A DNA stretch of 64,000 nucleotides from Mycolicibacterium alvei (GTDB lineage: Bacteria > Actinomycetota > Actinomycetes > Mycobacteriales > Mycobacteriaceae), in assembly GCF_010727325.1 (NCBI RefSeq), contig NZ_AP022565.1:2418001-2482000 (forward strand), read 5' to 3'. The notes below the pieces were generated by a model. It did no database searches. It was given only the letters and a program-made list of their open reading frames with translations, and was not told the DNA's origin. Of this stretch, positions 1-10,927 are shown one piece after another (positions within the stretch are counted from its first letter, which is position 1; every line of letters starts with the position of its first letter). The translations under genes were made by a program, and so were the position numbers.

Positions 1-2245
<2,245 letters not shown>

Positions 2246-2278
2246 AGGACCACCCGGGCTGACGCGCGACGGATCGGA

Positions 2279-3403
2279 TCAGTGACCTTCCATCAGCAGC
2301 GCAGCGTGCAGCAGGTTGTGGTCGAGGGCATGGGCGGTCAGTCCGTCCCGGCCGATCATGGTCTCGGCGGCGACCAGCGCGTTGACGATGGCCTCCTCGG
2401 TGGCTTCGATCGCCAGGTCGAACAGCCGGGTCATCAGTTGCGGCGCCACCATGCGCACCCCGATCTCGGGCCGGTTGGCATCGGGGTTCTCATCCGGTCC
2501 GTACGGCGGAATTCCCCGGTTCCCGGTGGAGAAGGCCAGCATCATGTCGCCGCTGTACTGCTCACCGGTTCCGCCCACCCGGCCGACGGCCAGGGCGGAC
2601 CGTTGGGCGAGCCGGGTGCATTGATGCGGCAGCAGCGGCGCGTCGGTGGCGACGACGACGATGATCGAGCCGGCTCCGGCCGGATAGAGCATCGGCAGAT
2701 CAGGCGTCGGCACCAGTTCGGGGCCCACCATCTCGCCGACGGGCACGCCGTTGACCCGAAGACGTTCCCGCCGGCCTTGATTGGCCTGCACCAGCACGCC
2801 GACGGTGTACTGCCCCGCCACGGTGTCGGTCACCCGCGAGGCGGTGCCGATGCCGCCCTTGAAGCCGTGGCAGATCATGCCGGTCCCGCCACCGACATTG
2901 CCCTCGCTGACCGGCCCGTCCGTGGCATCGTCGAGTGCGGCGAACACATGCTCGGCCTGGACGTGGTAGCCGTTGCTGTCGTTGAGCAATCCGTCGTAGG
3001 TCTCCCCGACCACCGGCAGAGACCAGTACAACCCATCGCCGCGGGCCTGCACCTGCGCCTTGACCAGTGCATCGCGAACGACACCGACGCTGTGGGTATT
3101 GGTCAGCCCGATAGGAGTGGTGAGCTCGCCGGATTCACGGATCCATTCCAGGCCGGTGAGCTCGCTGTTGCCATTGAGTCGGTGCGCGCCGGCGAATACC
3201 GGCTCGTTGAAGATCCCCGGGTGCGGAACCACGACCGTGACGCCGGTGTTCACCGGGTTGGGGCCGGACCGCTGGATCGTATGGTGCCCGACGGACACAC
3301 CGGCCACGTCGGTGATGGCGTTCTTCGGACCGGTCGGGTGTTCACCGATGACGACGCCGATGTCGCGGGCGCGGGCGCGGGGCCGTGAGGAGCACTCGGG
3401 CAT
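2279..3403 (-). CDS. DmpA-like P1-family aminopeptidase
   Basis: 374 aa from the ATG at 3403, which has a GGGGG ribosome site just upstream. A longer frame starting at 3439 would begin inside the inverted-repeat operator. It belongs to peptidase family P1 (DmpA, L-aminopeptidase/D-Ala-esterase). These are made as a precursor that cuts itself before a Ser, which becomes the N-terminal nucleophile of the beta chain. The expected site is visible as GAG/SIIVVVATDAPLLPHQ, giving Ser246 as nucleophile. ITDVAGVSVGHHT, NVGGGTGM and FSTGNRG are other family signatures. No signal peptide is seen, so it is probably cytosolic. It is divergent from a TetR regulator (3511), which probably controls it through the repeat at 3429-3453. 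The physiological substrate is unknown. Confidence 0.85.
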   Translation of the reverse strand: MPECSSRPRARARDIGVVIGEHPTGPKNAITDVAGVSVGHHTIQRSGPNPVNTGVTVVVPHPGIFNEPVFAGAHRLNGNSELTGLEWIRESGELTTPIGLTNTHSVGVVRDALVKAQVQARGDGLYWSLPVVGETYDGLLNDSNGYHVQAEHVFAALDDATDGPVSEGNVGGGTGMICHGFKGGIGTASRVTDTVAGQYTVGVLVQANQGRRERLRVNGVPVGEMVGPELVPTPDLPMLYPAGAGSIIVVVATDAPLLPHQCTRLAQRSALAVGRVGGTGEQYSGDMMLAFSTGNRGIPPYGPDENPDANRPEIGVRMVAPQLMTRLFDLAIEATEEAIVNALVAAETMIGRDGLTAHALDHNLLHAALLMEGH

Positions 3404-3428
3404 GCATCCCCCGGAAGATGGTGACGAT

Positions 3429-3453
3429 ATTATTTTCAAGATTGGAAAATAAT
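3429..3453. promoter_or_regulatory. Perfect inverted repeat, probable TetR operator
   Basis: ATTATTTTC and GAAAATAAT form perfect 9-bp arms around a 7-nt spacer, in an AT-rich stretch of otherwise GC-rich DNA. It lies between the divergent starts of the P1 peptidase (3403) and the TetR gene (3511), which is the usual place for an autoregulating TetR operator. Confidence 0.6.
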
Positions 3454-3510
3454 GACCGCAGACGCCGCTCGATGCAACCGAACCGGCGAAAACCGGTAAG
3501 GATGTGACCC

Positions 3511-4122
3511 GTGGGACGGCCGAATCGACAAGCTCAGCGACGCGAGGAGATCCTCGACGCTGCGATCACACTGGTCGAACGCAGGGATCTGACCGGCCTG
3601 CGGATCGCGGATGTGGCCGCTGAGCTCAAGCTGACCCCCAATGCGGTGCGCTATTACTTCCGGGAGATGGATCATCTGCTGTCGGCGCTGGCGCAGCGCT
3701 CCGACCGCAAGTTCGTCGACGACCGACTCGCCGTGGTGCAGCGCACCGAGGATCCGCGCGATCAGATCGCGTTCATGATCGCCGCCGGACTGCCGTCCGG
3801 ACCGGAGGACGCCGAGTGGCGGGCGATCTGGCGGGCGGTACTGGCGGCCGGGTTCGTGCTCGATCAACGACCCGATGTCCAGCACATCTACCACCGGCAG
3901 GTTGACCTCTACATCCAGATACTTGAGTCCGGCTCGGCCGCAGGATCTTTCACGCTGACATCGGCTGCACGTGATATCGCCATGACCCTGATGGCGATGG
4001 AGGACTATCTCGGATACCGCATCGTGGCACGAGATCCCGACCTCGACCGGGCCACCGCGCTGCGGCTGATGCGGGGCTATGCCGAACTCGCGACGGGGGC
4101 GCAGCTTCCGGTGACGGTGTGA
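3511..4122 (+). CDS. TetR-family transcriptional regulator
   Basis: 203 aa from a GTG at 3511. The N-terminal helix-turn-helix is clear: RREEILDAAITLVERRDL, then LRIADVAAELKLTPNAVRYYF at residues 31-51. The C-terminal ligand domain resembles TetR_C domains but does not reveal the ligand. It is divergent from the P1 peptidase gene and probably represses it and itself through the perfect repeat at 3429-3453. A weaker AACCGG/CCGGT repeat lies closer to the start (about 3481-3497). Confidence 0.85.
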   Translation: MGRPNRQAQRREEILDAAITLVERRDLTGLRIADVAAELKLTPNAVRYYFREMDHLLSALAQRSDRKFVDDRLAVVQRTEDPRDQIAFMIAAGLPSGPEDAEWRAIWRAVLAAGFVLDQRPDVQHIYHRQVDLYIQILESGSAAGSFTLTSAARDIAMTLMAMEDYLGYRIVARDPDLDRATALRLMRGYAELATGAQLPVTV

Positions 4123-4190
4123 CCATCCGCCGCGGTCGGCACAGTGGGAGCGTTTTGCTCGCACCAGGGAAATCGGCTGCGCGGGTCCGG

Positions 4191-4949
4191 TCAGCTGTTC
4201 CTGGCGAGGAAGCGACGGAACAACGGCCAGGCAATCGCGAGGTTGTATGCCACTCCGCCAACGAGATACGGCCACCAGGCGCCATGCGCGCAGGCGACCC
4301 AGAACGCCTTGGCCGCCCAGTACGGCGGCAGCACTCCGAAGGCCAGGTTCCACGGCGAGTCGATGAACCAGGGCAGGCACGGCAGCCCCGCGATCAGCAT
4401 GCCCAGCGCGCGCAGCATCGCAATACCCTGAATCTTGTTGCTCGCCATGGTGACAATGAGGAGCAACGTCACCACGGCCGACAATCCGGAGACCAACCCG
4501 ATCGGGATGAGCGCCCCGGTCAGCCCCGGCTCCAGGATGCCGCTGAACGACAGCGTCGTGATCACGTAGATCGTCGTGACCACCATGACCGTGCCCGCGC
4601 GATACCCGAAGAACGTCACCATCGGGACCGGCGTCACCCGCAGTGCGGTCATCGTGCCGGCGTCGACCTCGTCGAGCATCAGGAACGCGCCCAGGCCCCC
4701 GGCGATGATGATGCTCGTCAACAGGAGAAACGCGGTGAGCACCAGCGGGTAGTACGGCACGAGGTCGAATTCGTAACGTTGCGCCAGCATCTCGGTGATC
4801 GTGGGCGTCAGGATCGCCACAAGCGAAGTCCAGATCACGGGTGCGAGCACCACCATGACCAGCAACGGATCTCGGTAGGTGCCACGAATATCGTTGCGGC
4901 CGAAGGTAGCCAGGGCCCTACCGGTGGCAGAACTCAATACGGCCGTCAC
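4191..4949 (-). CDS. ABC-2 type transporter permease (second of two)
   Basis: 252 aa from a GTG at 4949 that overlaps the stop of the upstream permease gene as GTGA. A longer frame to 5006 would overlap that gene much further. About six hydrophobic segments follow a short cytosolic N terminus (FGRNDIRGTYRDPLLVMVV), the usual ABC-2 membrane topology. It is the last gene of an ATPase-permease-permease operon. The arrangement and sizes recall the M. tuberculosis drug-export set Rv2688c-Rv2687c-Rv2686c, but that comparison is from memory and the cargo is unknown. Confidence 0.75.
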   Translation of the reverse strand: MTAVLSSATGRALATFGRNDIRGTYRDPLLVMVVLAPVIWTSLVAILTPTITEMLAQRYEFDLVPYYPLVLTAFLLLTSIIIAGGLGAFLMLDEVDAGTMTALRVTPVPMVTFFGYRAGTVMVVTTIYVITTLSFSGILEPGLTGALIPIGLVSGLSAVVTLLLIVTMASNKIQGIAMLRALGMLIAGLPCLPWFIDSPWNLAFGVLPPYWAAKAFWVACAHGAWWPYLVGGVAYNLAIAWPLFRRFLARNS

Positions 4950-5659
4950 AGCACACCCGACCTCTCGACGATGTGTCGGCCGAACAGCACCCGGGCGGCC
5001 CGCCATAGGAAGACCAGCGACAGCACGGGATAGAGCACCGAATAGAGCAGCTGCCAGTTCGTCAAGGCCACCTGGTCGAACGCCGCGCCAAGGAGCAACA
5101 ACGGCCCCTGGGTGGGCACGATGTACAGCACCGGGTTCGGCCAGAGCCCCGAGTAGTAGATCAGTGGCGGCACCAGCATCACCGCAAGCGGGATGGTGGC
5201 GGCCAGAAACCAGTCGGTGACCGAGGCGAACGGCAGCGACGTGATGAACCCGACCAACAGCATCAGCAGCGTTCCGAGCGCAACCCCCAGAACCAGCGGC
5301 ACCGGATGGTGGCCGAGGCCATCGGCGATGGTCGATATCACGATCGCCACGAACAGCGAGATGGCCAGCAGCACAGAGAGTTTGGCGGTCAGATATTCCC
5401 AGAACCGCAGCGGGGTGGAGATGATGGCGCTGAGCGTGCGCTCCTGCTTTTCGAAGAACACCGAGCCGCCGATGAAGAAGAACCCGATGATCGCGATGTC
5501 ACCGACGAGGACGTAGGGTTCGGCCACCGGGCGCAGGTCGCGCGGCATCGGCAGCAGCACCGCCAACCAGATGAGGCCGGAGAAGACACCCGCGCGCAGG
5601 AACTTCTGCCGGTTCGCGACGGTCAGTTCCAGCCGGATCGCGGTGAGCAACCGGGTCAT
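4946..5659 (-). CDS. ABC-2 type transporter permease (first of two)
   Basis: 237 aa with about six transmembrane segments (for example residues 25-40, 53-68 and 95-115). The segment FEKQERTLSAIISTPLRFWEYLTAK is the conserved cytosolic coupling region of ABC-2 permeases. The start ATG at 5659 overlaps the stop of the ATPase gene as ATGA, and the gene overlaps the next permease by four bases, so all three subunits should be made together. It forms the membrane half of an exporter with the 4191-4949 product. Confidence 0.8.
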   Translation of the reverse strand: MTRLLTAIRLELTVANRQKFLRAGVFSGLIWLAVLLPMPRDLRPVAEPYVLVGDIAIIGFFFIGGSVFFEKQERTLSAIISTPLRFWEYLTAKLSVLLAISLFVAIVISTIADGLGHHPVPLVLGVALGTLLMLLVGFITSLPFASVTDWFLAATIPLAVMLVPPLIYYSGLWPNPVLYIVPTQGPLLLLGAAFDQVALTNWQLLYSVLYPVLSLVFLWRAARVLFGRHIVERSGVL

Positions 5660-6528
5660 GACAGCCGCCGCCCGGTGAGCTCGACGAAGACGTCATTGAG
5701 GCTGGCTTCGCGACTGTGGATCGTCTCGACGTGGTGATTACGCAGAATCGCATGGAATTCCGGATCCTCGGCCAGGCCGTCCATCCCGTACTCCGCGGTG
5801 GCGAGCCCGCCCGGAGTGCGGTACTGCAACCGCACACGGCGTTGACTACGGGCGATCTTGAGTTCGGCCGGGGTATCGAGCGCGACGATGGCACCGTCGA
5901 CGACGAAAGCCACCCGGTCGCACAACTCGTCGGCGGTGGACATGTCGTGTGTGGTGAGGAAGATCGTGCGACCCCGCGCCTTGAGGTCCAGGATGATGTC
6001 CTTGACCTTGCGGGCGGTGACAGGATCGAGCCCTGAGGTGGGCTCGTCGAGGAACAGCAGCTCCGGGTTGTTGATCAGCGACCGCGCGAACGTCAGTCGC
6101 ATCTGCATTCCCTTGGAGTACTGGGCAACTCGAGTGTCGGCGGCGTCAGCCAGACCGACCGACTCCAGTAGCTCCATCGGGTCGGCCGTCGGGCCGTCGT
6201 ACAGCGAACCGAAGAACCGGAGGTTCTCCAGTCCGGTGAGCTTGTGATAGTGGTTGGGCAGTTCGAAGGACACGCCCACGCGTTGGTAGTAGTCCGGCCC
6301 CCAGTCCACGGGGTCGCGGCCCCATACCGTGGCCTGGCCGCCGTGCCCGCGCAGCAGGCCGATGAGCAGCTTCTGAGTGGTGGATTTCCCGGCACCGCTG
6401 GGCCCGAGGAAACCGAAGATCTCTCCGGGCGCGACGCTGAAGTCCATGCCACGCACGGCCGGTTCGATCGTCTTGGGGTAGGTGAAAGTCAAACCCCGAA
6501 CGTCGATGACATCGGCCGTTGTGCTCAT
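5656..6528 (-). CDS. ABC transporter ATP-binding protein
   Basis: 290 aa. All ATPase motifs are intact: Walker A GPSGAGKST at residues 42-50, a Q-loop, the signature YSKGMQMRLTFA, Walker B LLFLDEPTSGLDP and the switch His in LTTHDM. The last 80 residues form a DrrA-like C-terminal extension common to drug and lipid exporters. It is first in an operon with two ABC-2 permeases (ATGA overlaps throughout) and is divergent from a GbsR/MarR regulator at 6648, its likely controller. Confidence 0.9.
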   Translation of the reverse strand: MSTTADVIDVRGLTFTYPKTIEPAVRGMDFSVAPGEIFGFLGPSGAGKSTTQKLLIGLLRGHGGQATVWGRDPVDWGPDYYQRVGVSFELPNHYHKLTGLENLRFFGSLYDGPTADPMELLESVGLADAADTRVAQYSKGMQMRLTFARSLINNPELLFLDEPTSGLDPVTARKVKDIILDLKARGRTIFLTTHDMSTADELCDRVAFVVDGAIVALDTPAELKIARSQRRVRLQYRTPGGLATAEYGMDGLAEDPEFHAILRNHHVETIHSREASLNDVFVELTGRRLS

Positions 6529-6593
6529 CAGTGCCCTTCCGTGCAGACGAAAATCATTTCTCCGACCAGGCTTCCCGGAACACCGGCAACGAC

Positions 6594-6624
6594 TATACTA
6601 AACTTTCAGAAATTATTGAAGGTT
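6594..6624 (+). promoter_or_regulatory. Promoter -10 element and imperfect operator before the GbsR gene
   Basis: TATACT at 6594-6599 fits a -10 box for the rightward regulator gene, without a good -35 box. Immediately after it, AACTTTCA and TGAAGGTT (6601-6608 and 6617-6624) form 8-bp arms with one mismatch around an 8-nt spacer. This AT-rich site between the divergent exporter and regulator genes is a likely operator for the regulator. Confidence 0.4.
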
Positions 6625-6647
6625 ATTCCCGGCGAGAGGGATTCGCG

Positions 6648-7130
6648 GTGCCGAAGTCCGCAGCTTTACAACACGGAGCCGAGCAGTTGGCCCTGGTGCT
6701 CAGCAGTCACGGCATGCAGAAGATGACCGCGCGCGTGCTGGCCACCCTGCTGTTCAGCGATCAGCCCAGCGTCACGATGGCCGATCTGGCCGAGACCCTG
6801 CAGGCCAGCGCCGGATCGATCTCGGGCTCGCTCAAGATGCTCACGTCCGTCGGCCTCGCCGAGCGGGTCCCCGCCCCGACGAGCCGACGCGACCACTTCC
6901 GGTTACGTGACGACGCCTGGGCGGTTCTGTTCACCAGCCAGAACGAGACGATCGCGGCCATGCAGGCGGCCGCCGACACCGGCATCGCGGACACCGGCGG
7001 CAACGGCCCGGCCCACCACCGCCTGACCCAGATGCGCGACTTCTACGCGTTCCTGATGGCCGAGATCCCCACCCTGCTGGATCGCTGGCAGCAACAGAAG
7101 AGCCAGGGCAGCAGCCCGACCCGCCGGTAG
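6648..7130 (+). CDS. GbsR/MarR-family transcriptional regulator
   Basis: 160 aa from a GTG at 6648 preceded by GAGAGGG at good spacing. Upstream in-frame codons to 6519 overlap the exporter gene start and are rejected. The winged helix lies at about residues 15-85: MTARVLATLLF, then MADLAETLQASAGSISGSLKML, then the wing ERVPAPTSRRDHFRL. This order is characteristic of GbsR-like proteins. A C-terminal helix (RDFYAFLMAEIPTLLDRW) probably dimerises. It sits divergent from the ABC-2 exporter operon and probably regulates it. Confidence 0.8.
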   Translation: MPKSAALQHGAEQLALVLSSHGMQKMTARVLATLLFSDQPSVTMADLAETLQASAGSISGSLKMLTSVGLAERVPAPTSRRDHFRLRDDAWAVLFTSQNETIAAMQAAADTGIADTGGNGPAHHRLTQMRDFYAFLMAEIPTLLDRWQQQKSQGSSPTRR

Positions 7131-7184
7131 ACGGCGGATTCGCAAAGAAAGACCAAGCGCGAAAAAGGTCACTACCGAACCCCC

Positions 7185-7214
7185 TTGCCAAAGCCTCCGG
7201 CCAATTACTAGGAT
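7185..7214 (+). promoter_or_regulatory. Promoter of the mmsA operon
   Basis: TTGCCA (7185-7190), an 18-bp spacer and TAGGAT (7209-7214) resemble the mycobacterial SigA pattern. Transcription would start near 7221, giving a leader of about 50 nt before mmsA. Confidence 0.5.
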
Positions 7215-7274
7215 ATGCAAGTATCTCGGGCGCTTCCGGGTCCTCACCACGCGCATATCTCTTGGATGGATGTC

Positions 7275-8795
7275 ATGACCACACAAATTCAGCACTACAT
7301 CGACGGCCGGCGCACCAACGCCGGATCGACCCGCACAGCCGACGTGCTCTACCCCAGCACCGGTGAGGTACAGGCGCAGGTAGTGCTGGCCTCGGCCGCC
7401 GATGTCGATGCCGCGGTCGCCTCGGCCGTCAAAGCCCAGAAGGAATGGGCCGCCTGGAACCCCCAGCGCCGCTCCCGCGTCCTGATGAAGTTCATCGAGC
7501 TGGTCAACGCCAATGCCGATGAGCTCGCCGAGTTGCTCTCCAAGGAGCACGGCAAGACCGTCCCCGACTCACTCGGCGACATCCAGCGCGGCATCGAGGT
7601 CATCGAGTTCGCCGTCGGCATCCCGCACCTGATGAAGGGCGAGTTCACCGAGGGCGCGGGCACCGGCATCGACGTCTACTCGATCCGTCAGCCACTGGGT
7701 GTGGTCGCCGGCATCACCCCGTTCAACTTCCCGGCGATGATCCCGCTGTGGAAGGCCGGCCCGGCACTCGCGTGCGGTAACGCCCTGATCCTCAAGCCTT
7801 CCGAGCGGGATCCCTCGGTTCCGCTGCGGCTGGCCGAGCTGTTCACCGAGGCCGGCCTGCCGCCGGGCGTACTGCAGGTGGTGCAGGGCGACAAGGAAGC
7901 CGTCGACGCCATCATCGAGCACCCTGACATCAAGGCCATCGGCTTCGTCGGATCCTCGGACATCGCGCAGTACATCTATTCCGGTGCGGCCGCCCACGGT
8001 AAGCGCGCCCAGTGCTTCGGTGGCGCCAAGAACCACATGGTGGTTCTGCCCGATGCCGATCTCGATCAGGCCGTCGACGCGTTGATCGGCGCCGGCTACG
8101 GCAGTGCCGGCGAACGCTGCATGGCGATCAGTGTCGCCGTGCCGGTGGGCGAAGAGACAGCGAACCGGTTGCGCAACAAGCTGGTCGAGCGGATCAACCA
8201 GCTGCGGGTCGGGCACAGCCTGGACCCCAAGGCCGACTACGGCCCACTGGTCACCGGCGCCGCCCTCGAGCGGGTCCGCGACTACATCGGCCAGGGTGTC
8301 GAGTCCGGCGCCGAGCTGGTGGTCGACGGTCGCGAGCGGGCGAGCGACGATCTGGCCTTCGGCGATCACGATCTGTCCAAGGGCTACTTCATCGGCCCCA
8401 CCCTGTTCGACAACGTCACCACCGACATGTCGATCTACACCGACGAGATCTTCGGACCGGTGCTGTGCATCGTGCGTGCGCACGACTACGAGGAAGCCCT
8501 GCGGCTGCCGTCGGAGCACGAGTACGGCAACGGCGTGGCGGTGTTCACCCGCGACGGCGACGCTGCCCGCGACTTCGTCTCGCGGGTGCAGGTCGGCATG
8601 GTGGGCGTCAACGTGCCGATCCCGGTTCCGGTGTCCTACCACAGCTTCGGTGGCTGGAAGCGTTCCGGTTTCGGCGATCTGAACCAGTACGGGACCGCGT
8701 CGATCCAGTTCTACACCAAGGTCAAGACCGTGACCGAGCGCTGGCCGTCGGGCATCAAGGATGGCGCCGAGTTCGTCATCCCGACCTTCAAGTAG
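7275..8795 (+). CDS. mmsA: Methylmalonate-semialdehyde dehydrogenase (CoA-acylating)
   Basis: 506 aa. MmsA oxidises methylmalonate semialdehyde to propionyl-CoA at the end of valine breakdown and also accepts malonate semialdehyde. The aldehyde dehydrogenase fold is complete: GITPFNFPAMIPLWK, the NAD-binding GFVGSSDIAQYI segment, GGAKNHMVVLPDADL and catalytic Cys282 in GERCMAIS. As in the CoA-acylating MMSDH subfamily, the general-base Glu of other ALDHs is not evident. The ATG at 7275 (MTTQIQHYIDG) is preferred to 7215 because it matches family N termini. It leads the operon mmsA-fadE9-mmsB, the valine-degradation set known from M. tuberculosis. Confidence 0.95.
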   Translation: MTTQIQHYIDGRRTNAGSTRTADVLYPSTGEVQAQVVLASAADVDAAVASAVKAQKEWAAWNPQRRSRVLMKFIELVNANADELAELLSKEHGKTVPDSLGDIQRGIEVIEFAVGIPHLMKGEFTEGAGTGIDVYSIRQPLGVVAGITPFNFPAMIPLWKAGPALACGNALILKPSERDPSVPLRLAELFTEAGLPPGVLQVVQGDKEAVDAIIEHPDIKAIGFVGSSDIAQYIYSGAAAHGKRAQCFGGAKNHMVVLPDADLDQAVDALIGAGYGSAGERCMAISVAVPVGEETANRLRNKLVERINQLRVGHSLDPKADYGPLVTGAALERVRDYIGQGVESGAELVVDGRERASDDLAFGDHDLSKGYFIGPTLFDNVTTDMSIYTDEIFGPVLCIVRAHDYEEALRLPSEHEYGNGVAVFTRDGDAARDFVSRVQVGMVGVNVPIPVPVSYHSFGGWKRSGFGDLNQYGTASIQFYTKVKTVTERWPSGIKDGAEFVIPTFK

Positions 8796-8809
8796 GGACG
8801 TTCACCACC

Positions 8810-9964
8810 ATGTTCGAGATGGATGACGACGAACGCGTGATCGCCGACACGGCGGCTGCGTTCGCCGAAAAGCGCATCGCTCCATACGCGTTGGAGTGGG
8901 ACGAGAAGCACCACTTCCCCACCGATGTGTTGCGCGAGGCTGCCGAACTCGGCATGGGCGCGATCTACTGCGGTGAGGACGCCGGCGGTAGCGGGCTGCG
9001 CCGACTGGACGCGGTACGCATCTTCGAGCAGCTCGCGGCCGCCGACCCCACGCTGGCGGCATTCCTGTCCATCCACAACATGTGTGCGTGGATGGTGGAC
9101 AGCTTCGGCACCGAGGAGCAGCGCAAGACCTGGGTGCCGAAGCTGGCCTCGATGGAGGCCATCGCCAGCTACTGCCTGACCGAACCGGGCGCCGGTTCGG
9201 ACGCGGCAGCACTGCGGACCCGGGCCGTTCGTGACGGCGATCATTACGTCCTCGACGGGGTCAAGCAGTTCATCTCCGGCGCGGGCAGTTCGGATATGTA
9301 CGTCGTGATGGCCCGCACCGGCGCCGACGGCCCGAAGGGCATCTCGGCCTTCGTCGTCGAGAAGGACACGCCCGGGCTGAGTTTCGGTGCACAGGAGCAG
9401 AAGATGGGCTGGAACGCCCAGCCCACCGCACAGGTGATCTTCGAAGGGGTGCGTGTCCCGGCCGACGCCCTACTCGGCGGCACCGAGGGCACCGGGTTCG
9501 GGATCGCGATGAACGGCCTCAACGGCGGGCGCATCAATATCGCTGCCTGTTCACTGGGCGGAGCTCAGGCCGCCTACGCCAAGACGTTGGGCTATCTGGC
9601 CGACCGTCAGGCCTTCGGTGGCGCCCTGATCGACGAGCCCACCATCCGATTCACCCTGGCCGATATGGCCACCGGTTTGGAGACGTCACGAATCATGTTG
9701 TGGCGGGCGGCCTCCGCCCTTGACGCGGATCACCCCGACAAGGTGACACTGTGTGCGATGGCCAAGCGGTATGTCACCGACACGTGTTTCGAGGTGGCCG
9801 ATCAGGCGCTGCAGTTGCACGGCGGCTACGGCTATCTGACCGAGTACGGTCTGGAGAAAATCGTCCGGGATCTGCGGGTGCACCGCATCCTTGAGGGAAC
9901 CAACGAAATCATGCGTGTGGTGATCGGACGCTCCGAATCAGCACGCGCCCGCAACTCTGCATAG
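8810..9964 (+). CDS. fadE9: Acyl-CoA dehydrogenase, probably isobutyryl-CoA dehydrogenase
   Basis: 384 aa from the ATG at 8810, 14 bp after mmsA. The frame is open far upstream through mmsA, but those codons are antifunctional shadows. ACAD signatures are complete: YCLTEPGAGSDAAALRT, a FAD-contacting QAFGGALIDEPTI region, HGGYGYLTEYGLEKIVRDLR and LEGTNEIMRVVIGR, whose Glu is the usual catalytic base. Between mmsA and mmsB the substrate is most likely isobutyryl-CoA, giving methacrylyl-CoA. The electron acceptor would be ETF. Confidence 0.92.
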   Translation: MFEMDDDERVIADTAAAFAEKRIAPYALEWDEKHHFPTDVLREAAELGMGAIYCGEDAGGSGLRRLDAVRIFEQLAAADPTLAAFLSIHNMCAWMVDSFGTEEQRKTWVPKLASMEAIASYCLTEPGAGSDAAALRTRAVRDGDHYVLDGVKQFISGAGSSDMYVVMARTGADGPKGISAFVVEKDTPGLSFGAQEQKMGWNAQPTAQVIFEGVRVPADALLGGTEGTGFGIAMNGLNGGRINIAACSLGGAQAAYAKTLGYLADRQAFGGALIDEPTIRFTLADMATGLETSRIMLWRAASALDADHPDKVTLCAMAKRYVTDTCFEVADQALQLHGGYGYLTEYGLEKIVRDLRVHRILEGTNEIMRVVIGRSESARARNSA

Positions 9965-9973
9965 GAGATGTAC

Positions 9974-10846
9974 GTGAGCACGATCGCGTTCTTGGGTCTT
10001 GGACACATGGGCGGGCCGATGGCCGCGAATCTGGTCAAGGCCGGGCACACCGTACGCGGTTTCGACCCGGTGCCGGCCGCGCAGGAAGCGGCAAAGACCA
10101 ACGGCATCAACGTGTTCGATACCGGCGCCGAGGCGGTCACCGGCGCCGACGTGGTGATCACCATGCTGCCCAACGGCGCATTGGTGAAGAGCTGCTACGC
10201 CGAGGTGCTGCCCGCAGCCACCGACGGGGCCCTGTTCATCGACAGCTCGACGATCTCGGTCGACGATGCGCGTGAGGTGCACAAGATCGCGCTCGAGCAC
10301 GGCTTCTCCCAGCTCGACGCCCCGGTGTCCGGTGGGGTCAAGGGCGCGGTGGCCGGCACGCTGGCCTTCATGGTCGGCGGCTCCGATGATGCGGTCGATG
10401 CGGCCCGCGTAGTGCTGGAACCCATGGCGGGCAAGATCATTCACTGCGGTGCCGCGGGCGCGGGCCAGGCCGCCAAGGTGTGCAACAACATGGTGCTGGC
10501 CGTGCAGCAGATCGCCGTCGGTGAGGCATTCGTGCTGGCCGAGCATCTCGGCCTGGACAAGCAGGCACTGTTCGACGTGATCACCGGCGCGACCGGAAAC
10601 TGCTGGGCCGTTCACACGAATTGCCCGGTGCCCGGCCCGGTTCCGACCTCTCCGGCGAACAACGATTTCAAGCCGGGGTTCGCCACCGCGCTGATGAACA
10701 AGGATCTCGGGCTGGCGATGGCCGCGGTGGAATCCACCGGTTCGTCGGCCCCGCTAGGCACACACGCGGCCGAGATCTACGCAAAGTTCGCGGCCTCCAA
10801 CGCCGACAAGGACTTCAGCGCCGTGATCGAGACGCTCCGGAGCTGA
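9974..10846 (+). CDS. mmsB: 3-hydroxyisobutyrate dehydrogenase
   Basis: 290 aa. MmsB oxidises 3-hydroxyisobutyrate to methylmalonate semialdehyde with NAD. Motifs are the Rossmann GLGHMGGPMA, substrate-binding DAPVSGGVKGA, and the catalytic Lys in AAKVCNNMV. The start is the GTG at 9974: AGGAG (9963-9967) is six bases before it, whereas the ATG at 9968 abuts the ribosome site with no spacing. With mmsA and fadE9 it covers three steps of the valine pathway; an enoyl-CoA hydratase and a 3-hydroxyisobutyryl-CoA hydrolase are absent here. Confidence 0.95.
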   Translation: MSTIAFLGLGHMGGPMAANLVKAGHTVRGFDPVPAAQEAAKTNGINVFDTGAEAVTGADVVITMLPNGALVKSCYAEVLPAATDGALFIDSSTISVDDAREVHKIALEHGFSQLDAPVSGGVKGAVAGTLAFMVGGSDDAVDAARVVLEPMAGKIIHCGAAGAGQAAKVCNNMVLAVQQIAVGEAFVLAEHLGLDKQALFDVITGATGNCWAVHTNCPVPGPVPTSPANNDFKPGFATALMNKDLGLAMAAVESTGSSAPLGTHAAEIYAKFAASNADKDFSAVIETLRS

Positions 10847-10865
10847 CGGGCTCACATTCGTAACT

Positions 10866-10901
10866 CCGGTGGCGCCGGAATTCGAGTTGCGCCGCCACCG
10901 G
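10866..10901. terminator. Hairpin between convergent mmsB and HAD genes
   Basis: CCGGTGGCG (10866-10874) pairs exactly with CGCCACCGG (10893-10901) across an 18-nt loop. It lies between two converging genes with no U tract, as is common for mycobacterial terminators. It could serve both directions. Confidence 0.4.
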
Positions 10902-10927
10902 GTCACGAACGCGGCATGACAGATGAC

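Noticed and set aside
4149..4161. GAGC-GTTTT-GCTC hairpin between convergent TetR and permease genes
   Set aside because: A four-bp stem is too weak to call a terminator.
8012..8809. Upstream extension of the acyl-CoA dehydrogenase frame through mmsA
   Set aside because: The sequence there is Arg-rich out-of-frame translation of mmsA; the ACAD fold begins at 8810.
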